Shown here: positions 26,458 through 35,355 of the stretch, in pieces
Numbering within the stretch: position 1 is the stretch's first letter
How the letters are laid out: each line of letters opens with the position of its first letter
Assembly (NCBI GenBank): GCA_965204705.1
Contig: OZ242006.1
Coordinates: 3,038,001-3,102,000 of the forward strand
Length of the DNA stretch: 64,000 nt
Source of the DNA: Bin5 sp965204705
GTDB lineage: Bacteria; Chloroflexota; Anaerolineae; Caldilineales; Caldilineaceae
Reading direction: 5' to 3'
Program-made: the position numbers and the translations under genes
Notes under the pieces: generated by a model
What the model saw: only the letters and a program-made list of their open reading frames with translations
Database searches by the model: none
Told to the model about the DNA's origin: nothing

Positions 26458-27445
26458 TATAAAGTTGACTCCAGGAGGCGGTCTACGTCCGCCTTGGCAA
26501 ACTCGGCGCCCTGAGATCCTCGTCCTGTGCACACGAGGGCAGCGACGGCTGCGCCGAGTCTGGCCGCGTCATGCAAGTTGAGGCCGCGCAATAGGCCGCA
26601 CAGTGTACCCCCGACCACGCTGTCGCCGGCGCCGACGGAATCTGCCACAGGCAGATCGAAGGCCGGCAGGTGGTGCAGTCCCTGGTCTGTCGCGCAGATG
26701 ATGCCGGCGGGCCCGTTCTTGACGACCACTGCTGGCACGTCCCATTCTACGAGCGTGCGGGCTGCTTCCTCCGGGGAGCCTGCGCCTGTCACAGAAATGG
26801 CTTCGTAGGCGTTGGCAAAGAAAAGATCTGCCTGTGGGATGATCTGCCTGACGCGTTCCGGCTGGTCGTCACAGATGGCCCGATTCAGATCGATTGACAG
26901 GGCAACAGATGAATCAGCAGCCAGATCCAGCCAGAGCTGGGCGGCCTGTACCTGGGACTCGACGTCTAAAGCACCCAAAGTGAAACCATCGATGTGGACG
27001 AAACGTGCGGGCAATCCAGTGACCTGTGCTACCTCCGCGGGGTGAATGCAAGCCCAGTGCGGTCGGTGACGAAGACGCAGTATTCTCCCTTCTCGTCGGT
27101 TATGAGAAGAACCTCGGGGGCAGTATGGACGTAATCCGGCACCAGGCGCGAGCGGTCCACACCTGCGCGCTTAAGCGAGGCAGTAACTTCAGGCCAGATA
27201 TTGGTTGGAATCTTGGAGATGAGAGACACGTCGGCGCCGAGGCGGGCAACATGTACTGCGACATTGAGACCGTTGCCGCCGACGCATTGCCAGCGTCCAC
27301 AGATGTCGATTTCGCCATGACTGTCGAGCGCGGGGAGGGTTGGAACAGCGACAATCTCTTCGGTGCAGGTCACTCCGATGACGATGAGATCGTGCAGACG
27401 GCTGCAATCACCGGTTCCCATATCGGTCAACCCTGCGGAACTCAT
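26457..27445 (-). pseudogene. PfkB-family sugar kinase interrupted by a one-base frameshift
   Basis: Two adjacent frames together make one complete ribokinase-like kinase of about 329 residues. The N-terminal part (27445 down to 27029) has DLIVIGVTCTEEI and the substrate motif GGNGLNVAVHVARLG, and runs into a stop right after GLAFTPRR. The C-terminal part is open in another frame as HPAEVAQVTGLPARF before VHIDGF and carries the second motif DSVGAGDSVVGG with the catalytic Asp. Adding one base to the GGGG run at 27039-27042 (+ strand) restores GLAFTPAEVAQVTG. Either a recent mutation or a sequencing error is likely. The start ATG overlaps the SIS-gene stop (ATGA) and the stop overlaps the next start. 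Confidence 0.85.
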
Positions 27446-28689
27446 CTCTGGGAAGGGTGAAACTCGATCAGCTGGCTCTCCTGGATCGTGCGCATGTTCA
27501 TTTCGTATTGGAGCGGGGAGTCAAATTCGAATGCCAGGCGGCCGCGGGACTTGGCCAGATAGGAAGCGAAGAGCTGGCCGGGGACGCAGTAGACGAGGGG
27601 GGACAGGGCTTCCGGAACGGAGCCAGCGACAGGCAGGGTCACGTCGGCTGCCCCAGCGAGTTCAGGGTTGCTTTCGTCAGTGACGACGACGCCGGAGCCT
27701 CCCATGGTCTGAGTCGTGTGCAGCAACTCCCGGACACGGCTGACTGAGCGGCCCTGGGGGGCAATGAACAGAACTTGCGTCCCCTTTCCGGTGAGGAAGA
27801 ACTGCTCGTGCGCCCACTCTTCCAACTCCTGCGCGACGCCGTACACGCGGGGCAACTCATAGGTTTTGGCGGCGTAGAACAGGCTCGTGGCAATGCTGGG
27901 TCCGGAGCCGAGAAAGGTGTAGCTTTCGATGTCTTTGACCTGTTCTGCGTAGGCTTCTGCCGCAGGCGTGCAGATGCGTACAGTCTCGGCGATCAGGCCT
28001 GCCGTGGATCGCAGTTCTGCCCGCAAGTTGTCGGCCTGTTCCTGTGAAATGCGGCCGCGCACTACGCCCGTCTGGAAGGCGATCAGATAGAGCGTTGTCA
28101 GGCTGGCGAGATAGTTGACCAGGCCAAATGAGCCGCGGCGAGGTTCGTCGTCGTCTGTATCGGTGGCCAAGTTGCTGGGCATGCCGATCAGCTCGCCGGC
28201 GAGCCGGACACTCTGATCGAGGATAGTGTCGGCTTCCTGTGCGAGCCAGCCCTCCGAATTGCCGGTGATGGCAACGGTGGCGGCGCCGCCCAGGCGGGCG
28301 TTGACGAGCGCTTCGACGGATCGGGTGGCTTTGCCGGAGTTGGAGATTCCGAAGACGAGGGAGCCCGGTGGAACGAATTCGGCGGCATAGCGACCGAACT
28401 CGAGTGCTTCAAGGGCTTCGGTGGGAACGCCGGCGTAGCGGGCGAAGGCATAGCGGGCGGCCAGACCAGCAAAGTAGGAGTCGCCGCAGCCTGTAATGTA
28501 GAAGTGGGAGGTCTCTGAGAGGAGGGCGGGGTCCAGGGCCTCGAGCTGCGGCTGAACCGAGTCGATGACTGCTGGGATGGCAGGGCCCTGGTTGCTGATC
28601 TCATTCAACATGTCTTCAATGGTAACGGGAATTGGTTCGCCAAATTCGGCCTGCCGAATCGGCCGCGCAGTTATAGTGTCTCTTTCCAT
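27442..28689 (-). CDS. SIS-domain protein, GlmS/FrlB-like (double sugar isomerase domain)
   Basis: 415-residue cytoplasmic protein with two sugar-isomerase (SIS) domains. The first (about 45-185) has HFYITGCGDSYFAG and the phosphate loop GISNSGKATRSVEA; the second (about 230-385) has YTFLGSGPSIATSLFYAAKT, with the QELEEWAHEQFF segment typical of the GlmS isomerase half and of fructosamine-6-phosphate deglycases. No glutaminase domain is present, so it is not GlmS itself. An aldose/ketose isomerase or deglycase acting on a phosphorylated (amino)sugar is likely. The start follows AAGAGGCAAAG. It is the first gene of the overlapping SIS-PfkB-eIF2B-like set, and the kinase could act on its substrate or product. 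Confidence 0.85.
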   Translation of the reverse strand: MERDTITARPIRQAEFGEPIPVTIEDMLNEISNQGPAIPAVIDSVQPQLEALDPALLSETSHFYITGCGDSYFAGLAARYAFARYAGVPTEALEALEFGRYAAEFVPPGSLVFGISNSGKATRSVEALVNARLGGAATVAITGNSEGWLAQEADTILDQSVRLAGELIGMPSNLATDTDDDEPRRGSFGLVNYLASLTTLYLIAFQTGVVRGRISQEQADNLRAELRSTAGLIAETVRICTPAAEAYAEQVKDIESYTFLGSGPSIATSLFYAAKTYELPRVYGVAQELEEWAHEQFFLTGKGTQVLFIAPQGRSVSRVRELLHTTQTMGGSGVVVTDESNPELAGAADVTLPVAGSVPEALSPLVYCVPGQLFASYLAKSRGRLAFEFDSPLQYEMNMRTIQESQLIEFHPSQR

Positions 28690-28760
28690 CTTTGCCTCTT
28701 GTCAAATGAAGTGTCTAAAGGAGAACCGTGCGGCGGCTGAGGTCGTCTGCGAGTCCGGCA

Positions 28761-29153
28761 CTACATGAGAAGCATAACCTGCCCGTCTTCGACCAATACC
28801 TCGTAGGTACGCAGCTTGAGGTCGTAGCCGAAAGCCTTGCCGCTGCGAACGTCGTACTCCATGCCGTGGCCAGGGCAGACCAAGACTTCACCTTCATGGG
28901 CCCACTGTGTTTCCCAGCAGGTGTCGGCGTTGCAGACTACGGTGCCCTGCAACCGCCCCCTGCTCAAAGGGGCGGACTGGTGTGGGCAGCGGCCGTATAA
29001 AGCAAAGAAGTCGCCGTCAACGTTGAAGACCGCGATTATTGCGCGACCAACCTGTACTTCCATGCGCGTGCCGGGTGGGAAGTCGTTTAGCGGGGCAACG
29101 GAAATCTTGCGTTGCGAACGGCTTCTGCGGGAGGACTGCTGGTCAGGAGTCAT
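28761..29153 (-). CDS. Rieske-type [2Fe-2S] ferredoxin
   Basis: 130-residue soluble protein with one Rieske domain: ligands C56-x-H58 (CPHQSAPLS) and C93-x2-H96 (CPGHGMEYD). It has the usual DFPPGTRMEVQVG and DFFALYGRCPHQ strands and a basic N-terminal tail. Such small Rieske proteins pass electrons to oxygenases or are domains of their electron chains. The ATG at 29153 overlaps the amidohydrolase stop by four bases. A longer in-frame extension upstream is antisense-like and rejected. Electron supply to an oxygenase in this cluster is possible, although PhyH enzymes do not need a ferredoxin, so the true partner may lie elsewhere. Confidence 0.88.
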   Translation of the reverse strand: MTPDQQSSRRSRSQRKISVAPLNDFPPGTRMEVQVGRAIIAVFNVDGDFFALYGRCPHQSAPLSRGRLQGTVVCNADTCWETQWAHEGEVLVCPGHGMEYDVRSGKAFGYDLKLRTYEVLVEDGQVMLLM

Positions 29154-30325
29154 GTTCGAGGCTTCAGCCCGAAGAATTGTAGCGCGTTTTCGCCCAGGAT
29201 TTTGCGGCGGAGCGAATCGTCCATCTCGTAGCGCATGAACCCCGCAATCAGATCCCGCTCCAGGTGTGGCCAGTCTGAGGCCCACATGGTCGTGTTCTGT
29301 CCCTGGTACAGGTCGATCAGTTTGGCCAGGTCGCCGCGGCGGGGGAGGGCCTCCAGCTCGTGCGTACCGATGTACCAATCGCGGATGTATTCGCTGGGTT
29401 TCTTTTCCAGGGCCGGCAACTCCGTTCGGTAGCGCAGATAGGCGGCGTCGAGCCGGTACATGATAAAGGGCATCCAGGTGAGCCCGGCTTCGAGAATGGC
29501 GAACTTCAAGTTGGGAAATCGGACAGGAATGCCGGCGCACACTACGGACATGATCTGCAGCATCGACGTGAAGGGGAAGCCCATGCTGTTGACCTGCATG
29601 AGGGTATGGAAGTGGGCCACGCGCAGCGGATAGTTGTCGTGGATGAGGGCCTCGATGCCGTGGAAGCTGATGGAGAGGTTATGCCTGGCCGCGGCTGCGA
29701 ATATCGGCCAGTATTTCTCGTCGCCGATGGGCGGGTTGACTCCCACGTCGGGGACACAGACGCTGACGACGTCGGGGTGGGCGGCGTGGCGGTCGATCTC
29801 TTCTGCGGCGCGGACCGGGTGCTGGGGCGCGACGACAATAGCGATTTTCACGCCGGGCAGATTCTGGTAGGCGTCGACCATGTATTGGTTGTAGGCGGTT
29901 GCGAGCGCGGCGGCCCACTCCGGTTCCGGCAGATAGCCAATTGGCAGGAGCTCGCTGGGGAAGAGAATGCTGTAGTCGATGATGCCTTTCTCTATCCGGG
30001 CGAGCAGGTCCTTTTGCGTTGCCAGCTTGGCGCGAGGCGGCTTGTCATACGACGAGCCGAGCCAGGCTATATGGGCAATCATGTTGCGGAGGGAGTTACC
30101 GGGCTCGCCTTTGAAATCGGCCTGGAGGACGGTCTCCATACGCTTTCGGAAGTGGCCCTCCATGTAGTCGAGCATGAACATGAGCGTGTCGTCCACATGC
30201 ACATCAACGTCGACTATGGTGAGTTCAGAGAGCTCTTCGCCGTACTGGTCGAGATCTTCGTCCTGGACAGGATTTGAGGAGGGCTCGACTCTTTGGACTT
30301 TGACTGACTGTTCATCGGATGCCAT
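29150..30325 (-). CDS. Amidohydrolase family 2 (ACMSD/OHCU-decarboxylase-like)
   Basis: TIM-barrel metal-dependent hydrolase or decarboxylase (Amidohydro_2 family), about 391 residues. The N-terminal strand motif IVDVDVHVDD carries an acid/His variant of the usual H-x-H metal site. SISFHGIEALIHDNYP, FPNLKFAILEAGLTWMPF and MWASDWPHLERD match the family, the last with the conserved Asp. Members decarboxylate or hydrolyse aromatic and unsaturated acids. ATG at 30325 with AGGAGATTGTTCG upstream; an upstream in-frame ATG is less well placed. It is coupled by a 4-bp overlap to the Rieske gene. The substrate is not predictable. Confidence 0.82.
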   Translation of the reverse strand: MASDEQSVKVQRVEPSSNPVQDEDLDQYGEELSELTIVDVDVHVDDTLMFMLDYMEGHFRKRMETVLQADFKGEPGNSLRNMIAHIAWLGSSYDKPPRAKLATQKDLLARIEKGIIDYSILFPSELLPIGYLPEPEWAAALATAYNQYMVDAYQNLPGVKIAIVVAPQHPVRAAEEIDRHAAHPDVVSVCVPDVGVNPPIGDEKYWPIFAAAARHNLSISFHGIEALIHDNYPLRVAHFHTLMQVNSMGFPFTSMLQIMSVVCAGIPVRFPNLKFAILEAGLTWMPFIMYRLDAAYLRYRTELPALEKKPSEYIRDWYIGTHELEALPRRGDLAKLIDLYQGQNTTMWASDWPHLERDLIAGFMRYEMDDSLRRKILGENALQFFGLKPRT

Positions 30326-30439
30326 CGAACAATCTCCTGTCGAGCTTTCCAGAAGTGGGGACTGCGCTGTCACAAGCGAACCCTGCTGAAATGGCGCCGG
30401 GCAATCCGAGTTTAGCAGACGAGAGCGAGCGCATCCAAA

Positions 30440-31342
30440 TCAAGCGGCGGATTGGCCGTTACCGGCCCCCTTGGCCGCGCGCGGATTCATCACGTCGATG
30501 AGACTGTCTCCGACCAGATTGACGCTCAGTACAAGCAATGTCAGAACGAGACCGGGGAAGCCGGGGTACCAGGGCGCTACCGTGATGTAGCCGCGACCGT
30601 CGCTGATGATTGAGCCCAAACTCGGGGTCGGTGGCTGAATACCGAAGCCGAAAAAGCTCAGACCGGCTTCGTACATAATGGCGCCGGGTATACCCATCGA
30701 GAAGGCGACGATAATTGGCCCCATGCAGTTGGGAAGCACGTGGCGGAGGAGGATGCGCCAGTTGCCGGCGCCGACACTGCGGGCGGATCCAACATATGTC
30801 TGCTCTTTGATAGCCAGAACCTGTCCGCGAACGAGCCGCGCTACATCGGGCCACGCCACGAGCGCCAGAGCCACACAGACTGTCACCAGTCCGGGGCCAA
30901 GTACAGCGGTCACCGTCATCGCCAGCAGGATGACGGGAAAGGCGAGCATTATGTCGGTGATGCGCATGATTACGTCATCTACGGCTTTGGGAAAGTAGCC
31001 TGAGATCAGCCCGAGCAAAGTCCCGGCAACCATCGACAGGCCGCGTACCAGGATGCCGACGATCAGTGAGGTGCGGAGGCCGAAAACGACGCGGGCGAAG
31101 ATGTCCCTTCCCAGCTGGTCGGTGCCGAACAGGTTGCGCGGGTTCGGAGGGAACGGAGGTGTGATGGTCTCGCCGTCCTGGTCGCGGCGCATTTCAATTT
31201 GGGTCGGGTCGGCGACTATGTAGGGGGCAAAGGCCGCAAGCAGCACGAAGATCAGAATGACTCCGGCGCCGACAAAAGGCAGGCGCGCCTGCCGGAAACG
31301 GCGCCAGTCAAACGTAACGAATTCGCGGATTGATAAACGCAT
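30440..31342 (-). CDS. ABC transporter permease, DppC/OppC type
   Basis: Inner-membrane permease of 300 residues, normal DppC length. LFGTDQLGRDIFARVVFGLR, the six-helix core and the EAA loop KEQTYVGSARSVGAGNWRIL are clear, with GLSFFGFGIQPPTPSLG and VNLVGDSLIDVMNPR at the C-terminus. It overlaps the preceding DppB-type gene by 35 bases. No matching ATPase genes are adjacent; the nearest are the DppD/F-type genes at 21184-23333. The likely binding protein of this set is the family-5 protein at 37554, now separated by an ECF importer. Confidence 0.92.
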   Translation of the reverse strand: MRLSIREFVTFDWRRFRQARLPFVGAGVILIFVLLAAFAPYIVADPTQIEMRRDQDGETITPPFPPNPRNLFGTDQLGRDIFARVVFGLRTSLIVGILVRGLSMVAGTLLGLISGYFPKAVDDVIMRITDIMLAFPVILLAMTVTAVLGPGLVTVCVALALVAWPDVARLVRGQVLAIKEQTYVGSARSVGAGNWRILLRHVLPNCMGPIIVAFSMGIPGAIMYEAGLSFFGFGIQPPTPSLGSIISDGRGYITVAPWYPGFPGLVLTLLVLSVNLVGDSLIDVMNPRAAKGAGNGQSAA

Positions 31343-32234
31343 ACAGGAGGTCCACTACCAGGTTGACAAGTGAAACTGATATGGCCAGGACGATGACCGA
31401 AGCCTGCAGCGCGGGCAGGTCGCGAAAAACCAGGGCGTCAAAAGCGTACTTGCCTAGGCCGGGCCAGGCGAAGATCACCTCGATGATAGGGATCCCGCCG
31501 AGCAGGCGCACGAAGTCTGTGCCAATGGTTGTAACAATCGGAATCAGCGCGTTGGGGAGAATGTGGCGGCGCATTAAGAGAGCCGTTCCCAGCCCCTTGG
31601 CGCGCGCCGTACGGATGTAGTCCTCATCGAGGATTTCGAGCAGCGCGGCGCGAGTAATGCGGGCCAGAAGCCCCAGTGACGGCAGGGCAAGCGTGATAGC
31701 GGGAAGAATAATAAAGCTGTCGAAACCTGTGCCGTATCCGGAAGGGGGCAACAGGCGTAGAAAGACGGCAAAGACAATCTGCAACATAAGGGCCAGCCAG
31801 AAGAGGGGGAAGGAGAGGTTCAGCGCGGCAATCGCCATGATCAAGCGGTCGGCCCAGCCGTTGCGGCGCGTCGCGGCGATGACGCCAAGCCAGATGCCGA
31901 GCAGAGCGCTCGTTACTTCGGCGGCTATGGCAAGCTGTACCGTTTTGGGAAAGACCTCAAGAAGGTCTTTCAGGATGGGCCGGCGGGACTGATACGAGCG
32001 CCCAAATTCGCCGCGTGCCAAATCCCAGAGATTATCGAAGTACTGGACCCAAAGCGGCCGGTCAAAACCCATCTCCTCGCGAATCGTCTCTACGACGTCG
32101 GGGTTGGCGAAGGGGCCGGCCATCATACGGGCGGGGTCACCGGGCAGGATGTTCAGCAGTGCGAACAGGACGGTGACCAGCCCGATCAGGATCGGGATAA
32201 ATTGCAGGAGGCGTCGAACCGTATAGCCGAGCAT
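31308..32234 (-). CDS. ABC transporter permease, DppB/OppB type
   Basis: Inner-membrane permease of 308 residues: YTVRRLLQFIPILIGLVTVL helix, NILPGDPARMM, EEMGFDRPLWVQYFDNL, GRSYQSRRPI, the EAA-type loop RTARAKGLGTALLMRRHI and the C-terminal LLYAFINPRIRYV. It precedes the DppC-type permease with a 35-base overlap and follows a PhyH oxygenase gene (105-base gap) on the same strand. Together they form half of an importer that needs ATPases and a binding protein from elsewhere. Confidence 0.93.
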   Translation of the reverse strand: MLGYTVRRLLQFIPILIGLVTVLFALLNILPGDPARMMAGPFANPDVVETIREEMGFDRPLWVQYFDNLWDLARGEFGRSYQSRRPILKDLLEVFPKTVQLAIAAEVTSALLGIWLGVIAATRRNGWADRLIMAIAALNLSFPLFWLALMLQIVFAVFLRLLPPSGYGTGFDSFIILPAITLALPSLGLLARITRAALLEILDEDYIRTARAKGLGTALLMRRHILPNALIPIVTTIGTDFVRLLGGIPIIEVIFAWPGLGKYAFDALVFRDLPALQASVIVLAISVSLVNLVVDLLYAFINPRIRYV

Positions 32235-32338
32235 GCTGGGGCGGGGGCGGTCTCAGTGGACGTGTATCGGGCTCCGGCGGGCAGTTGCGAAACAGGTGCG
32301 AGTTGAGGCAGAGCCCGTTGCAACTGGCAGATTCCGTG

Positions 32339-33481
32339 TCAGATAGCCAGGTCTCTCAAGTTGTAATTTCGGAGAATGCTTGCGCGCGTTTCGTCGCTCC
32401 AACGAATGGTGTCTTCCTCGCCTGCAAATGGCTGGTAGATGTAGCGCTGCTCGTGGGGGAAGTGCTGTTGGCGGGCGTCGATTGCGAGAGCGATTACACG
32501 CGATCGTTCGCGGACTCGTTCTTCATCGAAGACGACCTCCTGGCCGCCGTGTATCGTGCGGACGTTGAGGACCGAGCGGCGGCGGTGGAAGCCGAAGTTG
32601 ATAGTGATTCTCTTGTCCGGCGAGGTATTGGCAAACGAAGCGTGCAGGGCTTGGCGGTTCGACATGACCACGTCGCCAGGCTCGCAAACCATCGGCACGG
32701 CGCCGGGCAGCCGGTCAGAGCCGTTCTCTTCAACCAACGACTTGATGTCGGATTTGCCCTGTTTGTGCGAGCCGGGAAGCAACCAGACACCGTTTTCGGC
32801 GGTGCTTCCGTATAGCTGCGCCATGAAGTTGAAACCGTGCGTCCCCCCGTCCAGGTCAGGGCTTTCCCAGTGGGTTGTACCATCGTGGTGCCAGGCGACG
32901 GATGGTCCAAGGCCGGCACGCTTTACAATGACGGATTCGGTAAAGGGTGTAAAGTCGGGGCCGTTGATGGCTTCAGCAATTGCCAGAAGTTGGGGATGTC
33001 CGTACAGCCGAAAACAGGCGTCCATGATCTGGAGCGGGCTGCCGATACTGTTTATTACATAATCTGGCGCATCTTCCGGGGGCGCCGGCTCGCTCATTTT
33101 GGCTGGGTGGCGTCCGCTTACCAGCTCTGTGCCGCCGTAGGGGTCACTCAGTGGCTTGGCAAAGCGGAACGATGGTCGCTCCAGATCGGAGCCGAGGGCC
33201 GGCCGACCTTGCGCGTCAACTGTTGCATCTTTGGTGTAAGGCGCCCGTTCCAATGCGGATTCCATGTCTGCCTGGAGGTCGCTCAACTCTTCCGAGCTCA
33301 GGGCTCCTTCCAGTACGTAGAATCCGCAGTGCCAGTAAGCGTCTATGATCTCCTGAATGAGCGTGCCGTCGTCATTAAACCGAATCGGGCCCCGGTTCCC
33401 CAACTCGTATGCATTTTGCTTACCCTGGCGGACATACGACTCCATGCTACTGGTATCTTCTGCTGTGGAATTCAGACTCAT
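32339..33481 (-). CDS. Phytanoyl-CoA dioxygenase (PhyH) family protein, long form
   Basis: Predicted Fe(II)/2-oxoglutarate oxygenase, 380 residues, the longest of the four in this window. Metal ligands H198-x-D200 (WHHDG), GVWLLPGSHKQG loop, distal His in SNRQALHASF and the 2-oxoglutarate Arg in DKRITINFGFHRRR. A strong ribosome-binding site (AGGAGGGGAATAGACGAA) precedes the ATG. It lies between the ECF transporter genes and the DppB/C-type permeases. The N-terminal 60 residues have no obvious family match. The substrate is unknown. Confidence 0.88.
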   Translation of the reverse strand: MSLNSTAEDTSSMESYVRQGKQNAYELGNRGPIRFNDDGTLIQEIIDAYWHCGFYVLEGALSSEELSDLQADMESALERAPYTKDATVDAQGRPALGSDLERPSFRFAKPLSDPYGGTELVSGRHPAKMSEPAPPEDAPDYVINSIGSPLQIMDACFRLYGHPQLLAIAEAINGPDFTPFTESVIVKRAGLGPSVAWHHDGTTHWESPDLDGGTHGFNFMAQLYGSTAENGVWLLPGSHKQGKSDIKSLVEENGSDRLPGAVPMVCEPGDVVMSNRQALHASFANTSPDKRITINFGFHRRRSVLNVRTIHGGQEVVFDEERVRERSRVIALAIDARQQHFPHEQRYIYQPFAGEEDTIRWSDETRASILRNYNLRDLAI

Positions 33482-33604
33482 TTCGTCTATTCCCCTCCTG
33501 GGATCCTAATGTGATTGCTCTTTTGAGGTGGCTGCAGGCGACCGGTGAATTCAAGAAGGATATAACTGTATTGTCGAAACAAAAGGATAACTGAAATGAA
33601 AATG

Positions 33605-34489
33605 TCAGAAGTTTCGTTGGGGCGTATAGGGCAAGACACCAATCCCGAATCTGTTGGCGAGAATCAGGCAACCCACAGCAATGATAATCAACAACACGGT
33701 CACTCCCCAATCCGCCTTTCGCCAATGGACTTCATGTATGAAGGTCCTTTCGGTTGGGGCGCCGAACGCCCGCGTCTCCAGGGCCAGGGTCAAGTCGTGC
33801 GCACTCAAAAGAGAACTGGTCAGAACCGGCACAAATAGCGTCGACAGTACTTTGATCTGGCGGACGGGATTGTAGCCGCCAAAGAATACGCCGCGTGATC
33901 GTTGTGCGTCCAATGTCTGGTCAAATTCGCGGCTGACGGTGGGGATATACCGAAAGGCTGTCGTGAAGACGAAAATCACGTTGTAGGGGATTCTCCAGGA
34001 ACCGATGCGTATCTGGGTCAGAAACCTGGTCAGATCGCTCGGGTGGGTTGTCAATACCAGAATAGGAAAGGCAAAGGCGATGGCGACTACCCGCAAACCC
34101 AATGAGAATCCATAGTTGGCCCCCTGGAAGATGACGGGGATTTTCGGACCACCGGGGGCCCAGGCAGGCCACAGGTGAAAGAGAGTGAGCCACTCGAACT
34201 CAACGTCTATGTCCCCGAAATCGCCAAAGCTGGTGAACCACACACCTTGGGTAATGACCATGAAGAGAACTATGTAGGTCAGCACCCACATATAGCGGAA
34301 CTTCCGGACAGGGATCCTGGCAAGCGCGGCTACGGCGATGATCCCAAGTATAACCACTGCAAGGAAGAGAGGTTCATTGAATGCGGCGGCAACGATTAGG
34401 ACAGATATCTCAAATAGGATCTTCGTAAAGGGGTGCAGTCGATGCACGAAGGAGTCCTCTTTGAAATATTGAATGTCAATTGTCGGCAT
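33605..34489 (-). CDS. ecfT: ECF transporter transmembrane scaffold protein EcfT
   Basis: Integral membrane coupling subunit of an energy-coupling-factor (vitamin/metal) importer, 294 residues. Several hydrophobic helices are seen, plus the two cytoplasmic Ala-Arg-Gly-type motifs that dock on the ATPases: LDAQRSRGVFFGG and ETRAFGAPTERTF. N-terminal FVHRLHPFTKILFEI is family-typical. It lies 29 bases after the second ATPase gene and completes the A-A-T module; an S component is encoded further upstream on the same strand. Confidence 0.9.
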   Translation of the reverse strand: MPTIDIQYFKEDSFVHRLHPFTKILFEISVLIVAAAFNEPLFLAVVILGIIAVAALARIPVRKFRYMWVLTYIVLFMVITQGVWFTSFGDFGDIDVEFEWLTLFHLWPAWAPGGPKIPVIFQGANYGFSLGLRVVAIAFAFPILVLTTHPSDLTRFLTQIRIGSWRIPYNVIFVFTTAFRYIPTVSREFDQTLDAQRSRGVFFGGYNPVRQIKVLSTLFVPVLTSSLLSAHDLTLALETRAFGAPTERTFIHEVHWRKADWGVTVLLIIIAVGCLILANRFGIGVLPYTPQRNF

Positions 34490-34518
34490 AATCGATTCCG
34501 ACTTTACCTTTTAGTTGG

Positions 34519-35355
34519 CTACTCTTTCTGCCTCAAGGCTGTTGTCAGGGTTTCAACAAGCTCTGCCTGCGTCAATGGGATGTCAGAAATCCCATACGCC
34601 CGCAGCCCGCGTGCAATTTCCGTAACGGGCGGCAAGTCCAGCCCTGCGGACTCCAGAATCTCTTCGTTTTCGAATACCTCTTTGGGCGGGGCATCGCACA
34701 CGGCGGCTCCATCCTGCATGACTATGACCCTGCTTGCAAACTCGGCAACCAGTGCCATGTCGTGGGTAATCATAATAATCGTTCGTCCTTCCGCGTTCAG
34801 GCCAACAGCCAACTCCATTATCTGGCGCCGGGACACGAAATCCTGGCCGGTAGTGGGTTCATCTAGAACCAGGACCGGTGTCTTCAGTGCAAGAATCGAA
34901 GCGGTGGCCAGTCTCTGGAGCTGGCCCCGACTTAGTGCTCTCGGATGCCGGTCTTTGAGATCATACAATGAAACTGCCTGCAACGCCTCCCTGGTCCGCT
35001 GTTCTACCTCATTTGCGTCCAACTTATGCAACTTCAACCCAAAGGCGGCCTCTTCCCATACCGAGTAGGCGAAGATCTGATGGTCGGGATTCTGAAAGAC
35101 GAAACCGATTATGCGAGACAGTGCGGATACTCGCGTCGTGCGAGTGTCCAGTCCTTTGACATGGACATAGCCTTGTGAAGGTTTCAGCAGGCCATTGAAG
35201 TGCTTTACGAGCGTAGTTTTGCCTGAACCGTTTGGGCCGATAATTGCGATAAACTCACCCAGGCTGATGTCCAGACTCACCCTGTTTAGGGCGGCGATTC
35301 CGCCGGGATATGAATGGCTCAGGTCGCGCGCCGAGATAACCGTTTCGTCGGTCAA
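34519..35355 (-). CDS. ecfA: ECF transporter ATPase (second A component)
   Basis: 278-residue ATP-binding subunit: Walker A GPNGSGKTTLV, Q-loop FVFQNPDHQIFAYSVWEE (typical ECF), signature variant LSRGQLQRLATAS, Walker B VLVLDEPTTGQD, H-loop ITHDMALV. The Arg in place of the second Gly of the signature occurs in ECF ATPases of the A' type. The TTG start overlaps the upstream ATPase stop (TTGA). It pairs with that ATPase as a heterodimer. Confidence 0.92.
   Translation of the reverse strand: MTDETVISARDLSHSYPGGIAALNRVSLDISLGEFIAIIGPNGSGKTTLVKHFNGLLKPSQGYVHVKGLDTRTTRVSALSRIIGFVFQNPDHQIFAYSVWEEAAFGLKLHKLDANEVEQRTREALQAVSLYDLKDRHPRALSRGQLQRLATASILALKTPVLVLDEPTTGQDFVSRRQIMELAVGLNAEGRTIIMITHDMALVAEFASRVIVMQDGAAVCDAPPKEVFENEEILESAGLDLPPVTEIARGLRAYGISDIPLTQAELVETLTTALRQKE

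Noticed and set aside
27029..27050. Programmed ribosomal frameshift in the PfkB gene
   Set aside because: The site (TTC ACC CCG CGG) is not a known slippery heptamer and no stimulating structure stands out; mutation or sequencing error is simpler.
29360..30277. 305-codon plus-strand open frame
   Set aside because: It is antisense to the amidohydrolase gene, whose protein has clear family motifs; the plus-strand translation has none.
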